From NCBI RefSeq assembly GCF_002115755.1, contig NZ_JFKA01000004.1, positions 310,001 through 374,000 on the forward strand: a DNA stretch of 64,000 bases, in the 5' to 3' direction. A model generated the notes under the pieces. It saw only the letters and a program-made list of their open reading frames with translations. It was not told the origin of the DNA and searched no databases. Origin of the DNA: Thalassospira mesophila. GTDB taxonomy: Bacteria; Pseudomonadota; Alphaproteobacteria; Rhodospirillales; Thalassospiraceae. This document shows positions 47,846 to 58,249 of the stretch, piece by piece. Every line of letters starts with the position of its first letter. Within the stretch, counting starts at the first letter, position 1. The position numbers and the translations under genes are program-made.

Positions 47846-48219
47846 GGCGCATCTCTGATTCTGTGGAAGAAAGGAGTGAACATACCCCAAAAGGACAGTT
47901 GGCGCAAAGAAAACGTCTTCTGGCAAAGCACTGAAAACAAAAGATAAATAAAAGTTTTGATCGGTTCTTGACAGCAGCACCCCCTTCCCGTAGACATCCG
48001 CCAATTTGCCCGACGGGATATGTGCAAATCCTGCTTTCAGCATAAAATGCCGATACCTGCTTTGGGATCGTCAATTTATGCCGGAATTTTGCACGTGTCT
48101 GCATGGCTGCCATGATGGCGGTTTGGGCTGTTTTTATCGGCTTGCCGATGAATTTATATAATATAAAGACTCCAAAGACTTCGTGTCTCACCGTGGATAG
48201 ATCGAAAGGACATTCGCCA
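47846..48219. other. Divergent promoter region of yqeY and carA
   Basis: About 370 bases between divergent genes. A TATAAT at 48157-48162 lies 58 bases before the carA start and may be its -10; no convincing -35 accompanies it. A small AGAC/GTCT hairpin follows at about 48176-48188. Pyrimidine- or arginine-linked leader control is common for carA but I see no clear attenuator. Confidence 0.4.
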
Positions 48220-49386
48220 ATGTCAGCGCCCACGCACACCCCGCCCCCTGGTGCCACTGCCGTTCTGGTTCTTGCCGATGGTTCAGTTTTCTGGGGACGC
48301 GGTATTGGCGCCCGAGGCGAGGTGGTTGGTGAAGTATGCTTCAACACCTCGATCACCGGTTATCAGGAAATCATGACTGACCCGTCTTATGCCGGTCAGA
48401 TGATTACATTTACGTTTCCCCATATCGGCAATGTTGGCGTTAATGATGAAGACATTGAAAACGCAACACCGGTCGCCCTTGGCTGCATCCTGCGCCAGGA
48501 CATAACCGAGCCGTCAAACTACCGTTCTACCGGCCATTATGGCGACTGGCTGGCAAAACATGGCCGTGTCGGCATTGCCGGGGTTGATACCCGCCGCCTG
48601 ACCAAACGCATCCGTAATGAAGGCGCGCCTAACGGGGTAATTTGCCATAACCCGGATGGCACCTTTGATATTGATGCCCTGATTGCCAAGGCCAATGCAT
48701 GGCCCGGCCTTGAAGGCATGGACCTTGCCAAGGAGTTGAGCTGCACCGAAGGCTATGAATGGGATGAAACCCTGTGGTCGATCAGGGGTGGATACGGCAA
48801 GCTGGGCAACGCCAAACATCATGTTGTCGCCATTGATTACGGCATCAAACGCAACATCCTGCGCAATCTGGCCTCGCTGGAATGCAAGGTATCGGTGGTA
48901 CCGGCAAGCACATCGGCCGAAGAAATTCTGGCGATGCAGCCCGATGGCATTTTCCTGTCCAACGGCCCGGGCGACCCGGCGGCAACCGGCACATATGCCG
49001 TGCCGACCATCAAAAAGCTGATTGATACCGGCAAGCCTGTATTTGGCATTTGCCTGGGTCATCAGATGATGGCACTGGCGTTAGGCGCGAAAACCCGCAA
49101 AATGGATGTCGGCCATCGCGGGGCCAACCACCCGGTCAAGGATATGACAACCGGTGTTGTTGAAATCACCAGTCAAAACCACGGCTTTGTCGTGGATAAA
49201 GACACCCTGCCCGACAATGTTGAAGCCACGCATTTCTCGTTGTTTGACGGGTCGCTTGCGGGCTTGCGCGCCAAAGACAAACCGGCCTTTGCGGTGCAAT
49301 ACCACCCCGAAGCATCGCCCGGCCCGCATGACAGCCATTATTTGTTCAAACGTTTCGTTACTTTGATCGAAGACGCGAAATCCTGA
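48220..49386 (+). CDS. carA: Carbamoyl-phosphate synthase small subunit
   Basis: A 388-residue glutaminase subunit. The N-terminal domain shows [16 protein letters not shown] and [17 protein letters not shown]; the GATase domain has FLSNGPGDP, nucleophile Cys in [10 protein letters not shown] and the His/Glu pair in [12 protein letters not shown]. It frees ammonia from glutamine for CarB, feeding arginine and pyrimidine synthesis. ATG 48220 (MSAPTHTPP) has AAAGGA upstream; the longer frame from 48103 is rejected. CarB starts 79 bases downstream. Confidence 0.96.
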   Translation: MSAPTHTPPPGATAVLVLADGSVFWGRGIGARGEVVGEVCFNTSITGYQEIMTDPSYAGQMITFTFPHIGNVGVNDEDIENATPVALGCILRQDITEPSNYRSTGHYGDWLAKHGRVGIAGVDTRRLTKRIRNEGAPNGVICHNPDGTFDIDALIAKANAWPGLEGMDLAKELSCTEGYEWDETLWSIRGGYGKLGNAKHHVVAIDYGIKRNILRNLASLECKVSVVPASTSAEEILAMQPDGIFLSNGPGDPAATGTYAVPTIKKLIDTGKPVFGICLGHQMMALALGAKTRKMDVGHRGANHPVKDMTTGVVEITSQNHGFVVDKDTLPDNVEATHFSLFDGSLAGLRAKDKPAFAVQYHPEASPGPHDSHYLFKRFVTLIEDAKS

Positions 49387-49465
49387 TCATTGCTGGCAAC
49401 AGCGACCCTTCATGATGCTGGCGGCACCCCCAATTGCCGCCGCCACGCCAAAAGCGGAAAAAGAC

Positions 49466-52400
49466 ATGCCGAAACGTACAGACATCAAATCGATCCTCAT
49501 CATCGGCGCCGGCCCGATTGTCATTGGTCAGGCTTGCGAATTTGACTATTCCGGCGCCCAGGCCTGCAAGGCTTTGAAGGAAGAAGGCTACCGCGTCATT
49601 CTGGTCAATTCGAACCCGGCCACGATCATGACCGACCCGGACCTGGCCGATGCCACCTATATCGAACCGATCACCCCGGAAATGGTCGCCAAGATCATTG
49701 AAAAAGAACGCCCCGACGTTCTGCTGCCGACCATGGGCGGGCAAACAGCGCTAAACACCGCGCTGTCCCTGTCCGATGACGGCACGCTGGAAAAATACGG
49801 CGTTGAAATGATCGGCGCGAAAAAGGACGTGATCCGCAAAGCCGAAGACCGGCTGTTGTTTCGCGATGCCATGGACAAGATCGGCCTGGAAAGTGCCCGC
49901 TCTGCCATGGTGCGCACCTATGAAGAAGCGGTCGAAGCGGTCAGCCACACCGGCCTTCCCGCCATCATTCGCCCCAGCTACACGCTGGGCGGCGAAGGGG
50001 GCGGCATTGCCTATAACCGCGAAGAATTTGAACAGATCGTGCGTAATGGCCTTGCCATTTCACCCAGCCACGAAGTGCTGATCGAAGAAAGCATTCTGGG
50101 CTGGAAAGAATATGAAATGGAAGTTGTTCGCGACCATGCGGATAACTGCATTATCATTTGTGCGATTGAAAACGTCGACCCGATGGGCATTCATACCGGC
50201 GATTCCATCACCGTCGCCCCGGCCCTGACCCTGACCGACAAGGAATATCAGATCATGCGCGACGCATCGCTTGCGGTGCTGCGTGAAATTGGTGTGGATA
50301 CCGGCGGATCAAACGTGCAGTTCGCGGTAAACCCCGATGATGGCCGCCTGATTGTTATTGAAATGAACCCGCGTGTATCGCGGTCTTCTGCGCTGGCATC
50401 AAAGGCAACCGGTTTCCCGATTGCCAAAATTGCGGCCAAGCTGGCGGTTGGTTATACGCTTGACGAACTTGATAACGACATTACCGGTGTAACCCCGGCC
50501 TCGTTCGAGCCGACCATCGATTATGTTGTCACCAAAATTCCGCGCTTTACCTTTGAAAAATTCCCCGGCGCACAGGCCCTTTTGGGCACGGCCATGAAAT
50601 CGGTTGGCGAAGCCATGTCGATTGGCGGTTCGTTTGCCGAAAGCCTGCAAAAAGGCCTGCGGTCGATGGAAACCGACCTGACCGGGCTTAACGAAGTTAA
50701 AATCGAAGGTGCCCCGGACAAAGCCGCGATCCGCGCAAAGCTGACCCAGCCGGTTCCGTTCCGCATTCTTTATGCCGCACAGGCCTTTCGTCATGGCCTG
50801 ACGCTCGAAGAAATCCAGTCAGCAACCAAGTTTGACCCGTGGTATCTGCGCCAGTTGGAAATGCTGGTGAATGAAGAAGAACAAATTCGCAAAAACGGCC
50901 TGCCGCGTGACAAACACGAATTGCTGCGCCTTAAAAAGCTTGGCTTTGCCGATGCCCGCCTGGCCGAATTGACCGGGATGGAAGAAGACGAGGTTCGCGC
51001 CATACGTCACGGCCTGAATTTGCGCCCGGTTTACAAACGGATCGATACCTGTGCCGCCGAGTTCCCGTCGCGCACGTCCTATATGTATTCGATGTATGAA
51101 GGCGACGGCTTTGTCGATGCCGAAAACGAAGCCGAAGTGACGGATCGCAAAAAAGTAATCATTCTTGGGGGCGGCCCCAACCGGATTGGCCAGGGCATCG
51201 AGTTTGATTATTGCTGTGTTCACGCGGCCTATGCGCTGCGCGATGTGGGCATCGAAGCGATCATGGTGAATTGCAACCCGGAAACGGTTTCAACCGACTA
51301 TGACACATCGGATCGCCTGTATTTTGAACCGCTGACCGCCGAAGACGTGATCGAGCTGTGCCAGCTTGAACAAAGCAATGGCGAACTTATGGGCGTGATT
51401 GTGCAGTATGGCGGGCAAACCCCGCTCAAACTTTCAGCCGCCCTTGAAAAGGCCGGCATCCCGATTTTGGGCACCAGCCCCGACAGCATCGACCTTGCCG
51501 AAGACCGCGACCGCTTCCAGGCCCTGATCAACAAGCTGGGCTTAAAACAGCCCGCCAACGGCATTGCCCGTTCGGTTGATCAGGCCATCGCGATTGCCGA
51601 AAATATCGGTTATCCGGTTGTGATCCGTCCCAGCTATGTTCTGGGCGGCCGGGCAATGGAAATTGTCCACACCACCGAAGATTTGCTGCGCTATATGGCC
51701 GAAGCCGTGCAGGTTTCGGGCAAAAGCCCGGTCCTGATCGACAGCTTTTTGCAAGACGCGATTGAAATTGACGCCGACGCGGTTTCCGACGGCGAAAACG
51801 TTTTTGTCGCCGGGATCATGCAGCATATTGAAGAAGCCGGTATTCATTCGGGTGACTCGGCCTGCTCCCTGCCGCCTTATTCCCTGAGCCAGGACATGAT
51901 CGTGCGCCTGAAAGCCCAGACCGTTCAACTGGCCAAGGCCCTGAACGTGATTGGTTTGATGAATGTTCAGTATGCGATCAAGGATGATGTGATTTACCTG
52001 ATCGAGGTAAACCCGCGGGCTTCGCGTACCGTGCCGTTTGTTGCCAAAGCCACCGGTAACGCGATTGCCAAAATTGGCGCACGGATCATGGCGGGCGAAA
52101 AACTGGGTGATTTCAAGCTTAATCACGGCCCGTTCAAACATATAGCGGTGAAAGAAGCGGTTCTGCCGTTTAACCGTTTCCCCGGCGTTGACACCTTGCT
52201 TGGGCCGGAAATGCGCTCGACCGGCGAAGTTATGGGGCTTGATACCGACTTTGGCCGCGCCTTTGCCAAGGCCCAGATGGCAGCGGGTCATGACCTGCCG
52301 CTTTCGGGTAAAATCTTCATGTCGGTCAAAAACCACGACAAGCCCGCTGCCATTGAACTGGCACGCGATGCAATTGCCCTGGGCTTTGCGATTGTCGCCA

Positions 52401-52708
52401 CGCGCGGCACCGCTGATACGCTTGAAAAAGAAGGGCTGGACGTCACCCCGGTCAATAAGGTACAGGAAGGTCGTCCCCATATTGTGGACATGATGAAGAA
52501 CGGTGATATCAACCTGGTGTTTAACACCACGGAAACCAAACAGGCTGTGGTCGACAGTTTTTCGATCCGTCGCACCGCCCTGACCAATGATATCCCTTAC
52601 TACACCACCATTGCCGGCGCCCGTGCAACCTTGCGGGCGATCGACAACCTGCAACGCGGAGCACTTGCAGTGCAGCCCGTTCAGGCTTATCTTGGTGATG
52701 AATACTAA
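49466..52708 (+). CDS. carB: Carbamoyl-phosphate synthase large subunit
   Basis: A 1080-residue, two-fold ATP-grasp enzyme of the expected size. The first half opens [22 protein letters not shown] and contains [16 protein letters not shown]; the second half has [18 protein letters not shown] and [15 protein letters not shown]. The C-terminal allosteric domain ([18 protein letters not shown]) binds ornithine or UMP in the E. coli enzyme. I chose ATG 49466 over the frame start 49412, because the shorter form matches the family opening. It is transcribed with carA. Confidence 0.96.
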   Translation: MPKRTDIKSILIIGAGPIVIGQACEFDYSGAQACKALKEEGYRVILVNSNPATIMTDPDLADATYIEPITPEMVAKIIEKERPDVLLPTMGGQTALNTALSLSDDGTLEKYGVEMIGAKKDVIRKAEDRLLFRDAMDKIGLESARSAMVRTYEEAVEAVSHTGLPAIIRPSYTLGGEGGGIAYNREEFEQIVRNGLAISPSHEVLIEESILGWKEYEMEVVRDHADNCIIICAIENVDPMGIHTGDSITVAPALTLTDKEYQIMRDASLAVLREIGVDTGGSNVQFAVNPDDGRLIVIEMNPRVSRSSALASKATGFPIAKIAAKLAVGYTLDELDNDITGVTPASFEPTIDYVVTKIPRFTFEKFPGAQALLGTAMKSVGEAMSIGGSFAESLQKGLRSMETDLTGLNEVKIEGAPDKAAIRAKLTQPVPFRILYAAQAFRHGLTLEEIQSATKFDPWYLRQLEMLVNEEEQIRKNGLPRDKHELLRLKKLGFADARLAELTGMEEDEVRAIRHGLNLRPVYKRIDTCAAEFPSRTSYMYSMYEGDGFVDAENEAEVTDRKKVIILGGGPNRIGQGIEFDYCCVHAAYALRDVGIEAIMVNCNPETVSTDYDTSDRLYFEPLTAEDVIELCQLEQSNGELMGVIVQYGGQTPLKLSAALEKAGIPILGTSPDSIDLAEDRDRFQALINKLGLKQPANGIARSVDQAIAIAENIGYPVVIRPSYVLGGRAMEIVHTTEDLLRYMAEAVQVSGKSPVLIDSFLQDAIEIDADAVSDGENVFVAGIMQHIEEAGIHSGDSACSLPPYSLSQDMIVRLKAQTVQLAKALNVIGLMNVQYAIKDDVIYLIEVNPRASRTVPFVAKATGNAIAKIGARIMAGEKLGDFKLNHGPFKHIAVKEAVLPFNRFPGVDTLLGPEMRSTGEVMGLDTDFGRAFAKAQMAAGHDLPLSGKIFMSVKNHDKPAAIELARDAIALGFAIVATRGTADTLEKEGLDVTPVNKVQEGRPHIVDMMKNGDINLVFNTTETKQAVVDSFSIRRTALTNDIPYYTTIAGARATLRAIDNLQRGALAVQPVQAYLGDEY

Positions 52709-52748
52709 GGTTTACGGCAAACACCGTAACTGGCAGTAAACGAGTTTA

Positions 52749-52781
52749 AACCGCCCGGCGATCCAGGCCGGGCGGTTGATT
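52749..52781 (+). terminator. Terminator of carAB
   Basis: AACCGCCCGGC pairs with GCCGGGCGGTT around a seven-base loop and is followed by GATTTTG. It is 40 bases past the carB stop. Confidence 0.8.
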
Positions 52782-52819
52782 TTGTAATGTCGACTTGTAA
52801 CGAATAGGCTGTGAGCGCG

Positions 52820-53293
52820 ATGGAAAAAGTACCAATGACCCCGCAAGGGCATCAGCGTCTCGAAGAAGAACTGAGACACCGTAAATCGGTTGAACGCCTT
52901 GAGATCATCAAGGCGATTGCCGAAGCACGCGAACATGGCGATTTGTCGGAAAATGCCGAATATCATGCGGCACGCGAACGCCAGAGCTTCTCCGAAGGGC
53001 GCATTGCCGAACTGGAAGATGTTCTGAGCCGCGCCGAAGTCATCGACGTGCCGTCGCTCGCCGGGTCGATTGTTAAATTCGGGGCGAGTGTTGGCCTTGT
53101 CGATGAAAACACCAACGATGAAACGACCTATCAGATCGTTGGCCCGATCGAGGCTGACATCAATAAAGGGCGTATTTCAACCACCTCGCCGATTGGCCGT
53201 GCGCTGATTGGCAAGGCCGTTGGTGATTCGGTCGAAGTCAGCGTCCCTGGTGGCACAAAATCTTATGAAATCCTTTCGGTCGATTTCTCCTGA
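52820..53293 (+). CDS. greA: Transcription elongation factor GreA
   Basis: A 157-residue GreA. The N-terminal coiled coil ends with the tip motif [21 protein letters not shown], whose acidic residues stimulate transcript cleavage by backtracked RNA polymerase. The C-terminal FKBP-like domain follows ([25 protein letters not shown]). An in-frame GTG at 52811 would add three residues; I prefer ATG 52820 ([10 protein letters not shown]). It stands after the carAB terminator and has its own terminator. Confidence 0.95.
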   Translation: MEKVPMTPQGHQRLEEELRHRKSVERLEIIKAIAEAREHGDLSENAEYHAARERQSFSEGRIAELEDVLSRAEVIDVPSLAGSIVKFGASVGLVDENTNDETTYQIVGPIEADINKGRISTTSPIGRALIGKAVGDSVEVSVPGGTKSYEILSVDFS

Positions 53294-53318
53294 TCTGATT
53301 TCTCTATGATCAAAGCTG

Positions 53319-53350
53319 AATGGCCCGGTGTTTTGCATCGGGCCATTTTC
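53319..53350 (+). terminator. Terminator of greA
   Basis: AATGGCCCG pairs with CGGGCCATT around an 11-base loop, then TTCC. It lies 26 bases past greA. Confidence 0.75.
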
Positions 53351-53426
53351 CGTTTAGGGCATGTTTCTTTTAATAAGACCCATGCTTTGGGGCCAGAACG
53401 GGCCTTATAAAAGGAAACATGCGCGA

Positions 53427-53924
53427 ATGGCTGAAGTGTTTGAAATCCGCAGTGCCACCCGGGCTGATTGCCAATATGTCAGCGGCATGTCAAATGACCT
53501 GCATGTCGAGCTTGATTATGCTAATCCGCCGCACAGTGCGCTTAGCATCAAAGAAATGATGTTTGGTCCCCGCCCGCTGATTGAAAGCCTGATCGCCTTT
53601 AACGGCGACCGCCCGGTGGGACAAACCATTTTTCAGCCCTTTTACAACCCCGACTATTCCGCACCCGGCTTATGGATGACCGAACTTTATGTCGTGCCGG
53701 ATTTCCGGTCTGCCAAAGTGGGAAAGATGCTGATGGTGGCACTGGCAAAGCTGGCACTCGAACGCAGGTATGTTTCGATCTGGTGGAGCGTTTTGCAAAG
53801 CAACCACGCCGCCTGCCGGTTTTATCACCGCATCGGCGCGCGCAATTCCGGGGCTGTGCAATACGAAATCGACGGCGAAACCCTGGCATCACTGGCCCGG
53901 GGAAACGGACCGCAACAACCGTAA
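53427..53924 (+). CDS. GNAT-family N-acetyltransferase
   Basis: A 165-residue GNAT protein. The acetyl-CoA-binding motif A lies in the ELYVVPDFRSAKVGKMLMVAL segment (a relaxed Q/RxxGxG/A), and motif B near the end has NHAACRFYHRIGARN. ATG 53427 (MAEVFEIRSA) has AAGGAAAC upstream; an ORF start further up is not convincing. The substrate is unknown. It stands alone between greA and the Lrp gene. Confidence 0.85.
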   Translation: MAEVFEIRSATRADCQYVSGMSNDLHVELDYANPPHSALSIKEMMFGPRPLIESLIAFNGDRPVGQTIFQPFYNPDYSAPGLWMTELYVVPDFRSAKVGKMLMVALAKLALERRYVSIWWSVLQSNHAACRFYHRIGARNSGAVQYEIDGETLASLARGNGPQQP

Positions 53925-53971
53925 TATTTCCGCCAGCGATGCTATCGGTAGCCATATTATGGGCAAAAACA

Positions 53972-53997
53972 AACCCCGTCAGTTTCCCGACGGGGTT
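53972..53997 (-). terminator. Terminator of the Lrp gene
   Basis: AACCCCGTC and GACGGGGTT are perfect arms with a short loop. On the minus strand the stem is followed by TTGTTTTTG. A second GACGGGG copy follows at 53999-54005. Confidence 0.7.
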
Positions 53998-54041
53998 AAG
54001 ACGGGGTTAATCTGGCCCGGTGTGCATTCGCGCCCGTGATC

Positions 54042-54530
54042 TTATTGGTCTTCGGCATCCACATCAATCGGCACGCCAGGCTGGCTTTTGGCGGTGCGAA
54101 TCGACAGGGCCGATTTAACGTGGTTGACGTTTTCGGCCACGGTCAGTTCGGTTGTCAGGAACTTTTGATATTCGTCCCAGCTGTGTGACACGATTTTCAG
54201 CAGAAAATCCATATCGCCCGCGACCATGTGGCATTCGCGCACTTCGGGCCAGTCTGCCGCGCGCTTTTCAAAGCCGCGCAAATCGTGTTCGGCCTGGCTG
54301 GAAAGCCCAACCAGCGCAAACACCGTAACGTTATAGCCCAGCGCCTGTGCATCGACATCGGCGTGGTACCCCTGGATGAACCCGGCTTCCTCAAGCGCGC
54401 GCACGCGGCGCAAACAGGGAGGAGCCGAAATACCGGCACGGCGCGCCAGTTCAACATTGGTCATCCGGCCATCTTCCTGTAGATCGCGCAAAATTCTGCG
54501 GTCGATCCTGTCGAGTTTGACCCGTTGCAT
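54042..54530 (-). CDS. Lrp/AsnC-family transcriptional regulator
   Basis: A 162-residue Lrp/AsnC regulator. The winged helix is LDRIDRRILRDLQEDGRMTNVELARRAGISAPPCLRRVRALEEAGFI (residues about 4-52) and the AsnC/RAM ligand domain follows (CHMVAGDMDFLLKIV). It has a typical length. It is divergent from trxB across a 334-base gap. Its amino-acid ligand is not readable from sequence. Start ATG 54530. Confidence 0.93.
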   Translation of the reverse strand: MQRVKLDRIDRRILRDLQEDGRMTNVELARRAGISAPPCLRRVRALEEAGFIQGYHADVDAQALGYNVTVFALVGLSSQAEHDLRGFEKRAADWPEVRECHMVAGDMDFLLKIVSHSWDEYQKFLTTELTVAENVNHVKSALSIRTAKSQPGVPIDVDAEDQ

Positions 54531-54864
54531 CTATTCCTCGATTCTGTGCGCTGATACCACCCCGAACGAAACAATATTACAGCGGGGCCAAAGGCTGGCA
54601 ATAATATATTCGGGCCTAATTTGCAACTTTCCGCAAACGTAAAGCTGATATCACGCACGAAAATAATAACGCATTGGTGGAAAAACCCGCCAAACCACAA
54701 GCCAGGGCTGAGGGCGCGACCCAAATGCATGTCTGCCATTCGTTCCTGCACGGAAAAATGGGCGATTGTCGCGTACCACCTGTTGCACAACCCCGCCTTC
54801 ATCCATATGTTCGTTTCCCAATCCTGATTATTGTTTTACAACATCTGGCAATGGCGAACTTCAT
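54531..54864. other. Divergent intergenic region of lrp and trxB
   Basis: About 330 bases with promoter candidates for both genes but no clear consensus. An in-frame start of trxB further upstream (54766) is rejected in favour of the usual MAQEHH start. No terminator, tRNA or repeat was seen. Confidence 0.5.
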
Positions 54865-55815
54865 ATGGCGCAGGAACACCACGTTAACGTCCTTATCATC
54901 GGGTCCGGCCCGGCTGGCTATACTGCCGCGATCTATGCTGCGCGCGCCAATCTTGCGCCCATGATGGTGATGGGCCTGCAACCCGGTGGCCAGTTGACCA
55001 TTACCACCGATGTTGAAAACTATCCCGGCTTTGCCGATGTTATTCAGGGTCCGTGGCTGATGGACCAGATGAAGGCGCAGGCCGAACATGTTGGCACCAC
55101 CATGGTCCATGACCTGATCACCGATGTTGATTTTTCCAAACGTCCCTTTGTGTGCAAAGGGGATTCGGGTGCCACCTATATTGCCGATAGCGTGATTATT
55201 TCAACCGGGGCGCAGGCGCGTTGGCTGGGCCTGCCGGGTGAAGAAAAGTTCAACGGGCGCGGTGTTTCGGCCTGTGCGACCTGTGACGGCTTTTTCTATC
55301 GCAACAAACCGGTCACTGTTGTGGGCGGCGGCAACACGGCGGTTGAAGAAGCCCTGTATCTGGCCGGTATTTGCAGCAAGGTTACCCTGATCCACCGCCG
55401 CGATGAATTGCGCGCCGAAAAAATGTTGCAAGACCGCCTGTTCAAACACGAAAAAATCGACGTGGTCTGGGACAGCGTGATTGACGATATTCTGGGCGGC
55501 GATGGCCCGATGGATGGTGTCGAGGCCGTTCGGGTGCACAATACCAAATCGGGCGAAACCATGGATATCCCCTGTGACGGCTTTTTTGTCGCCATTGGTC
55601 ATGACCCGGCCACCAGAGTGTTTCAGGGCCAGATCACCATGGATGACGAAAACTATGTTCTGGTCGAACCGGGCAGCACACGCACCAATGTTGCCGGGGT
55701 GTTTGCCGCAGGCGATGTGACCGACAAAATTTACCGTCAGGCGGTAACTGCTGCTGGCATGGGGTGCATGGCCGCCCTTGAAGCCGAAAAATTCCTGGCG
55801 GAACAGGACGACTGA
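54865..55815 (+). CDS. trxB: Thioredoxin reductase
   Basis: A 316-residue flavoenzyme. FAD-binding GSGPAGYTAAIYAARA is at about residues 14-29, the redox pair is CATC in GVSACATCDGFF, the NADPH site is VVGGGNTAVEEALYL and the FAD end motif is VFAAGDVTDKIYRQAVTAAG. It reduces thioredoxin with NADPH. ATG 54865 gives MAQEHHVNVLIIG, the expected opening. It is followed by a strong terminator. Confidence 0.96.
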   Translation: MAQEHHVNVLIIGSGPAGYTAAIYAARANLAPMMVMGLQPGGQLTITTDVENYPGFADVIQGPWLMDQMKAQAEHVGTTMVHDLITDVDFSKRPFVCKGDSGATYIADSVIISTGAQARWLGLPGEEKFNGRGVSACATCDGFFYRNKPVTVVGGGNTAVEEALYLAGICSKVTLIHRRDELRAEKMLQDRLFKHEKIDVVWDSVIDDILGGDGPMDGVEAVRVHNTKSGETMDIPCDGFFVAIGHDPATRVFQGQITMDDENYVLVEPGSTRTNVAGVFAAGDVTDKIYRQAVTAAGMGCMAALEAEKFLAEQDD

Positions 55816-55841
55816 TCGTCCGGTCGCGTTAAAAATGTTTG

Positions 55842-55878
55842 AAAAGGCCAAAGACCGCATGTGTCTTTGGCCTTTTTT
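55842..55878 (+). terminator. Terminator of trxB
   Basis: AAAGGCCAAAGAC pairs with GTCTTTGGCCTTT around a seven-base loop, then a T run. It lies 27 bases past the trxB stop. Confidence 0.9.
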
Positions 55879-56162
55879 ATGTTTTTGCCCCGGTTTTGGT
55901 TAAAACCCGCCGGAACCGGGCCTCGATGGCGGGGCAAAACGCAAATATCACGATCTTTTCATATCGTTACCGGCCGATAAAATGCGTCAAACACGAATGG
56001 TTGCTTGCACAACAGACACAAGCCCTCATATTACTCTGATGACGGCCTTTTAAAGCGGGAAACAGTTTTGGTTAACCAGCTGGAAACCAAATGCTTTTAA
56101 AAACGCAATACAATCAGGGGGCCATCGTGCCGACCAAACGGTGGTGACAAAGGAGCAGGTCA

Positions 56163-57077
56163 ATGGATTGGGACAAACTGCGTGTCTTTCACGCTGTGGC
56201 CGAAGCAGGAAGTTTTACACACGCGGGTGAGAACCTGAATCTGAGCCAGTCTGCGGTAAGCCGGCAGATTAGCGCGCTTGAAGAAAGTGTGAAAGTACCG
56301 CTTTTTCATCGCCATGCGCGTGGCCTGATCCTTACGGAACAGGGCGAATTGCTATATCGCACGGCACATGATGTGTTTGCGAAACTTTCAATGGCCGAAG
56401 CCCGCATTCGCGAATCGAAGGAACGCCCGTCAGGGCCCCTTAAAATTACCACCACGGTCGCCTTTGGCTCGATCTGGCTGACACCGCGTATCAATGAATT
56501 TCTGGAACGCTATCCTGAAATTGAATTGTCGATGGTGCTTAATGACGAGGAACTCGACCTTGCCATGCGCGAGGCCGACGTTGCCATTCGTATGCAGCCG
56601 CCACGCCAGGCCGATCTGGTTCAGCGCCAGTTGATGACGCTGCGCTATCATATTTTTGCCTCGCCTGATTATATCAAGGCGCACGGCATGCCCAAAAAAC
56701 CCGAAGACCTGAAAGATCACCGCCTGATCATTTATGGCGAAGATGCACGGCCACCGGTTTCCAATGTGAACTGGATGATGAATGCCGCCTTGCAATTCAA
56801 GCCTGACATGCGGCCGATCCTGAAGCTGAACAATATTTACGGCATTTACCGCGCCACCGAATCGGGTTTGGGGATTTCCGCCCTGCCTGATTATCTGGTG
56901 CCCGCCGACAGCACGCTGGTGCGTATTCTTCCCGAACTGGAAGGCCCCAGCTTTGATGCCTATTTCGTCTATCCCGAAGAATTGCGCCACAGCAAACGAA
57001 TCGGTGTTTTCCGCGACTTCCTGATCGACAAAATCAGCGAAGTAAAAGCAAGGCTTGCTGCCGCGGCCAACGCCTGA
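56163..57077 (+). CDS. LysR-family transcriptional regulator
   Basis: A 304-residue LysR regulator. The winged helix (FTHAGENLNLSQSAVSRQISALEESVKVPLFHRH) lies at about residues 18-52. The effector domain begins near residue 90 (GPLKITTTVAFGSIWLTPRI) and includes IYRATESGLGISALPDYLV. It resembles the PcaQ/GbpR-like group only loosely, so no target can be named. It is monocistronic and ends in a terminator. Conservation of a LysR gene after trxB is common in alphaproteobacteria (my recollection, not tested). Confidence 0.9.
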   Translation: MDWDKLRVFHAVAEAGSFTHAGENLNLSQSAVSRQISALEESVKVPLFHRHARGLILTEQGELLYRTAHDVFAKLSMAEARIRESKERPSGPLKITTTVAFGSIWLTPRINEFLERYPEIELSMVLNDEELDLAMREADVAIRMQPPRQADLVQRQLMTLRYHIFASPDYIKAHGMPKKPEDLKDHRLIIYGEDARPPVSNVNWMMNAALQFKPDMRPILKLNNIYGIYRATESGLGISALPDYLVPADSTLVRILPELEGPSFDAYFVYPEELRHSKRIGVFRDFLIDKISEVKARLAAAANA

Positions 57078-57126
57078 GGCTGGTATCGCGCGCCACCGGC
57101 CACGCCGCAGAACGATAACCAAACAT

Positions 57127-57162
57127 AATCCCTGCCAGATTTTTCTGGCGGGGATTGTTTTA
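57127..57162 (+). terminator. Terminator of the LysR gene
   Basis: AATCCCTGCCAG pairs with CTGGCGGGGATT, with one G-U, around ATTTTT and is followed by GTTTTAAG. Confidence 0.75.
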
Positions 57163-57477
57163 AGACATGACCGCGCAGTTAACTGACTTCGATTCGGTAA
57201 AGCAGCCGTTCGTCATCGCCATCGTGCCCCCGCCAACCCGGTAAAAACCACCTGCACAGACGTGCCGCCGGTGCCTCGTCCGCGCGCCAATTACCGCAAT
57301 GCACACAACCGCACCAACGGCAATGTCATAATACCTTCATTTTACTGACACTTTTTTGCCATGCACCACACGCATGGTTGATTTGTATCTTTTCTATTTT
57401 TAAACGAAAGAGTCTCCGCCTATATTTGCATCTGTGGTTGATATTAATCACCACCGCGAAGATTTTTTTCATCTTTT
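57163..57477. other. Gene-free stretch before the plus-strand small RNA elements
   Basis: About 315 AT-rich bases. TGATATTAATCA, flanked by near-symmetric GG/CC steps, gives an imperfect palindrome at about 57433-57453 and is a candidate control site for the RNA element that follows. No protein frame of note. Confidence 0.45.
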
Positions 57478-57606
57478 TCGCTCCCCGCAAGGGGCGTCCG
57501 GCCAAAACGTTATTTGGTCTGGAGTCCTAGTGATTCCGCGTCTCCCAGACGTAAAATCCTCCCTGTTGAGACTCACGGCAGCCCGTTTGGGCTGCCGTTT
57601 TTTTTA
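57478..57606 (+). ncRNA. Putative small RNA, C-loop family, plus-strand element A
   Basis: A chain of stem-loops ending in a strong terminator. In order: CCCC-GCAA-GGGG at 57483-57494; a GGCCAAA/TTTGGTC stem at about 57500-57519; a CGTCT-CCC-AGACG hairpin at 57539-57551 whose loop is three C; an unpaired AATCCTCCCTG at 57556-57566; then the terminator CGGCAGCCC-GTTT-GGGCTGCCG at 57576-57597, followed by eight T. The 5' end is not fixed. A related element lies at 57884. The exposed C-rich stretches could pair with Shine-Dalgarno sequences. No known family was recognised; transcription is predicted, not shown. Confidence 0.65.
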
Positions 57607-57883
57607 TCTTCGGCCCATCGCCACCCCTTACACAAATCCGTGAGGAGATGGGAACTTCTGCCAAATTGCCCGACAGAGAATGGGTCTCCCCATAAAATTT
57701 GTTTATATTCAATGCGTTAACTTTAAGTGAGAACCTATACAAGGAATATGCGTTTTACGCATGGCAGAAAAAGCAATTTGACAGTGGTGTTCGCCCGTTA
57801 AATCGCTATTTTGTCAATCGAACCGCAGCGGTGAACGCCGCATCGCGGTACAGAGTTTTCTCCCTGACCGTTTTTCGGTCTTA

Positions 57884-57993
57884 GCCGGGCGCCCTGCCCG
57901 GCTTACCCAGGGCCCCGAGAGGGGTCCTACGTCTCCCAGACGTGAAGCCTCCCTGATAAACTTGCCGGGCACTTTGATGCCCGGCTTTTTTTT
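57884..57993 (+). ncRNA. Putative small RNA, C-loop family, plus-strand element B
   Basis: Same plan as the element at 57478. A GCCGGGC/GCCCGGC hairpin starts it (57884-57902), CCCC-GAGA-GGGG follows at 57913-57924, then ACGTCT-CCC-AGACGT at 57929-57943 with a three-C loop, unpaired AAGCCTCCCTG, and the terminator GCCGGGC-N8-GCCCGGC at 57964-57985 with eight T. The segment TCCTA-CGTCTCCCAGACGT is shared with element A almost letter for letter, so the two are paralogues in tandem. The 276 bases between them hold no gene. Gene boundaries and 5' end are approximate. Confidence 0.65.
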
Positions 57994-58249
57994 GTCCGCA
58001 TTTTGCCTGTCCCTTTCCCGCGCCCGGCCAAACGCCGTTAACAAACCCCCGGTCATCTCTTTGCAGGCAACGCGACAATGGCACGCGTTCATCCACCATT
58101 TTCCTGCCAAGATCACAGCACGCGGCCTTTGCGAGGCACCACAAACGCAAACTGGCGACACGCAACTGTGATAGCGAATGAAAATGTCTGGCTTGGCAGC
58201 TTGGGCAAGTGCCCTCACTATGAAGGCTTCCGAGACAGGGCAGGTATCC

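Noticed and set aside
51542-52654. 370-codon open frame on the minus strand over carB
   Set aside because: Antisense of a conserved enzyme; GC-rich third positions create such open frames.
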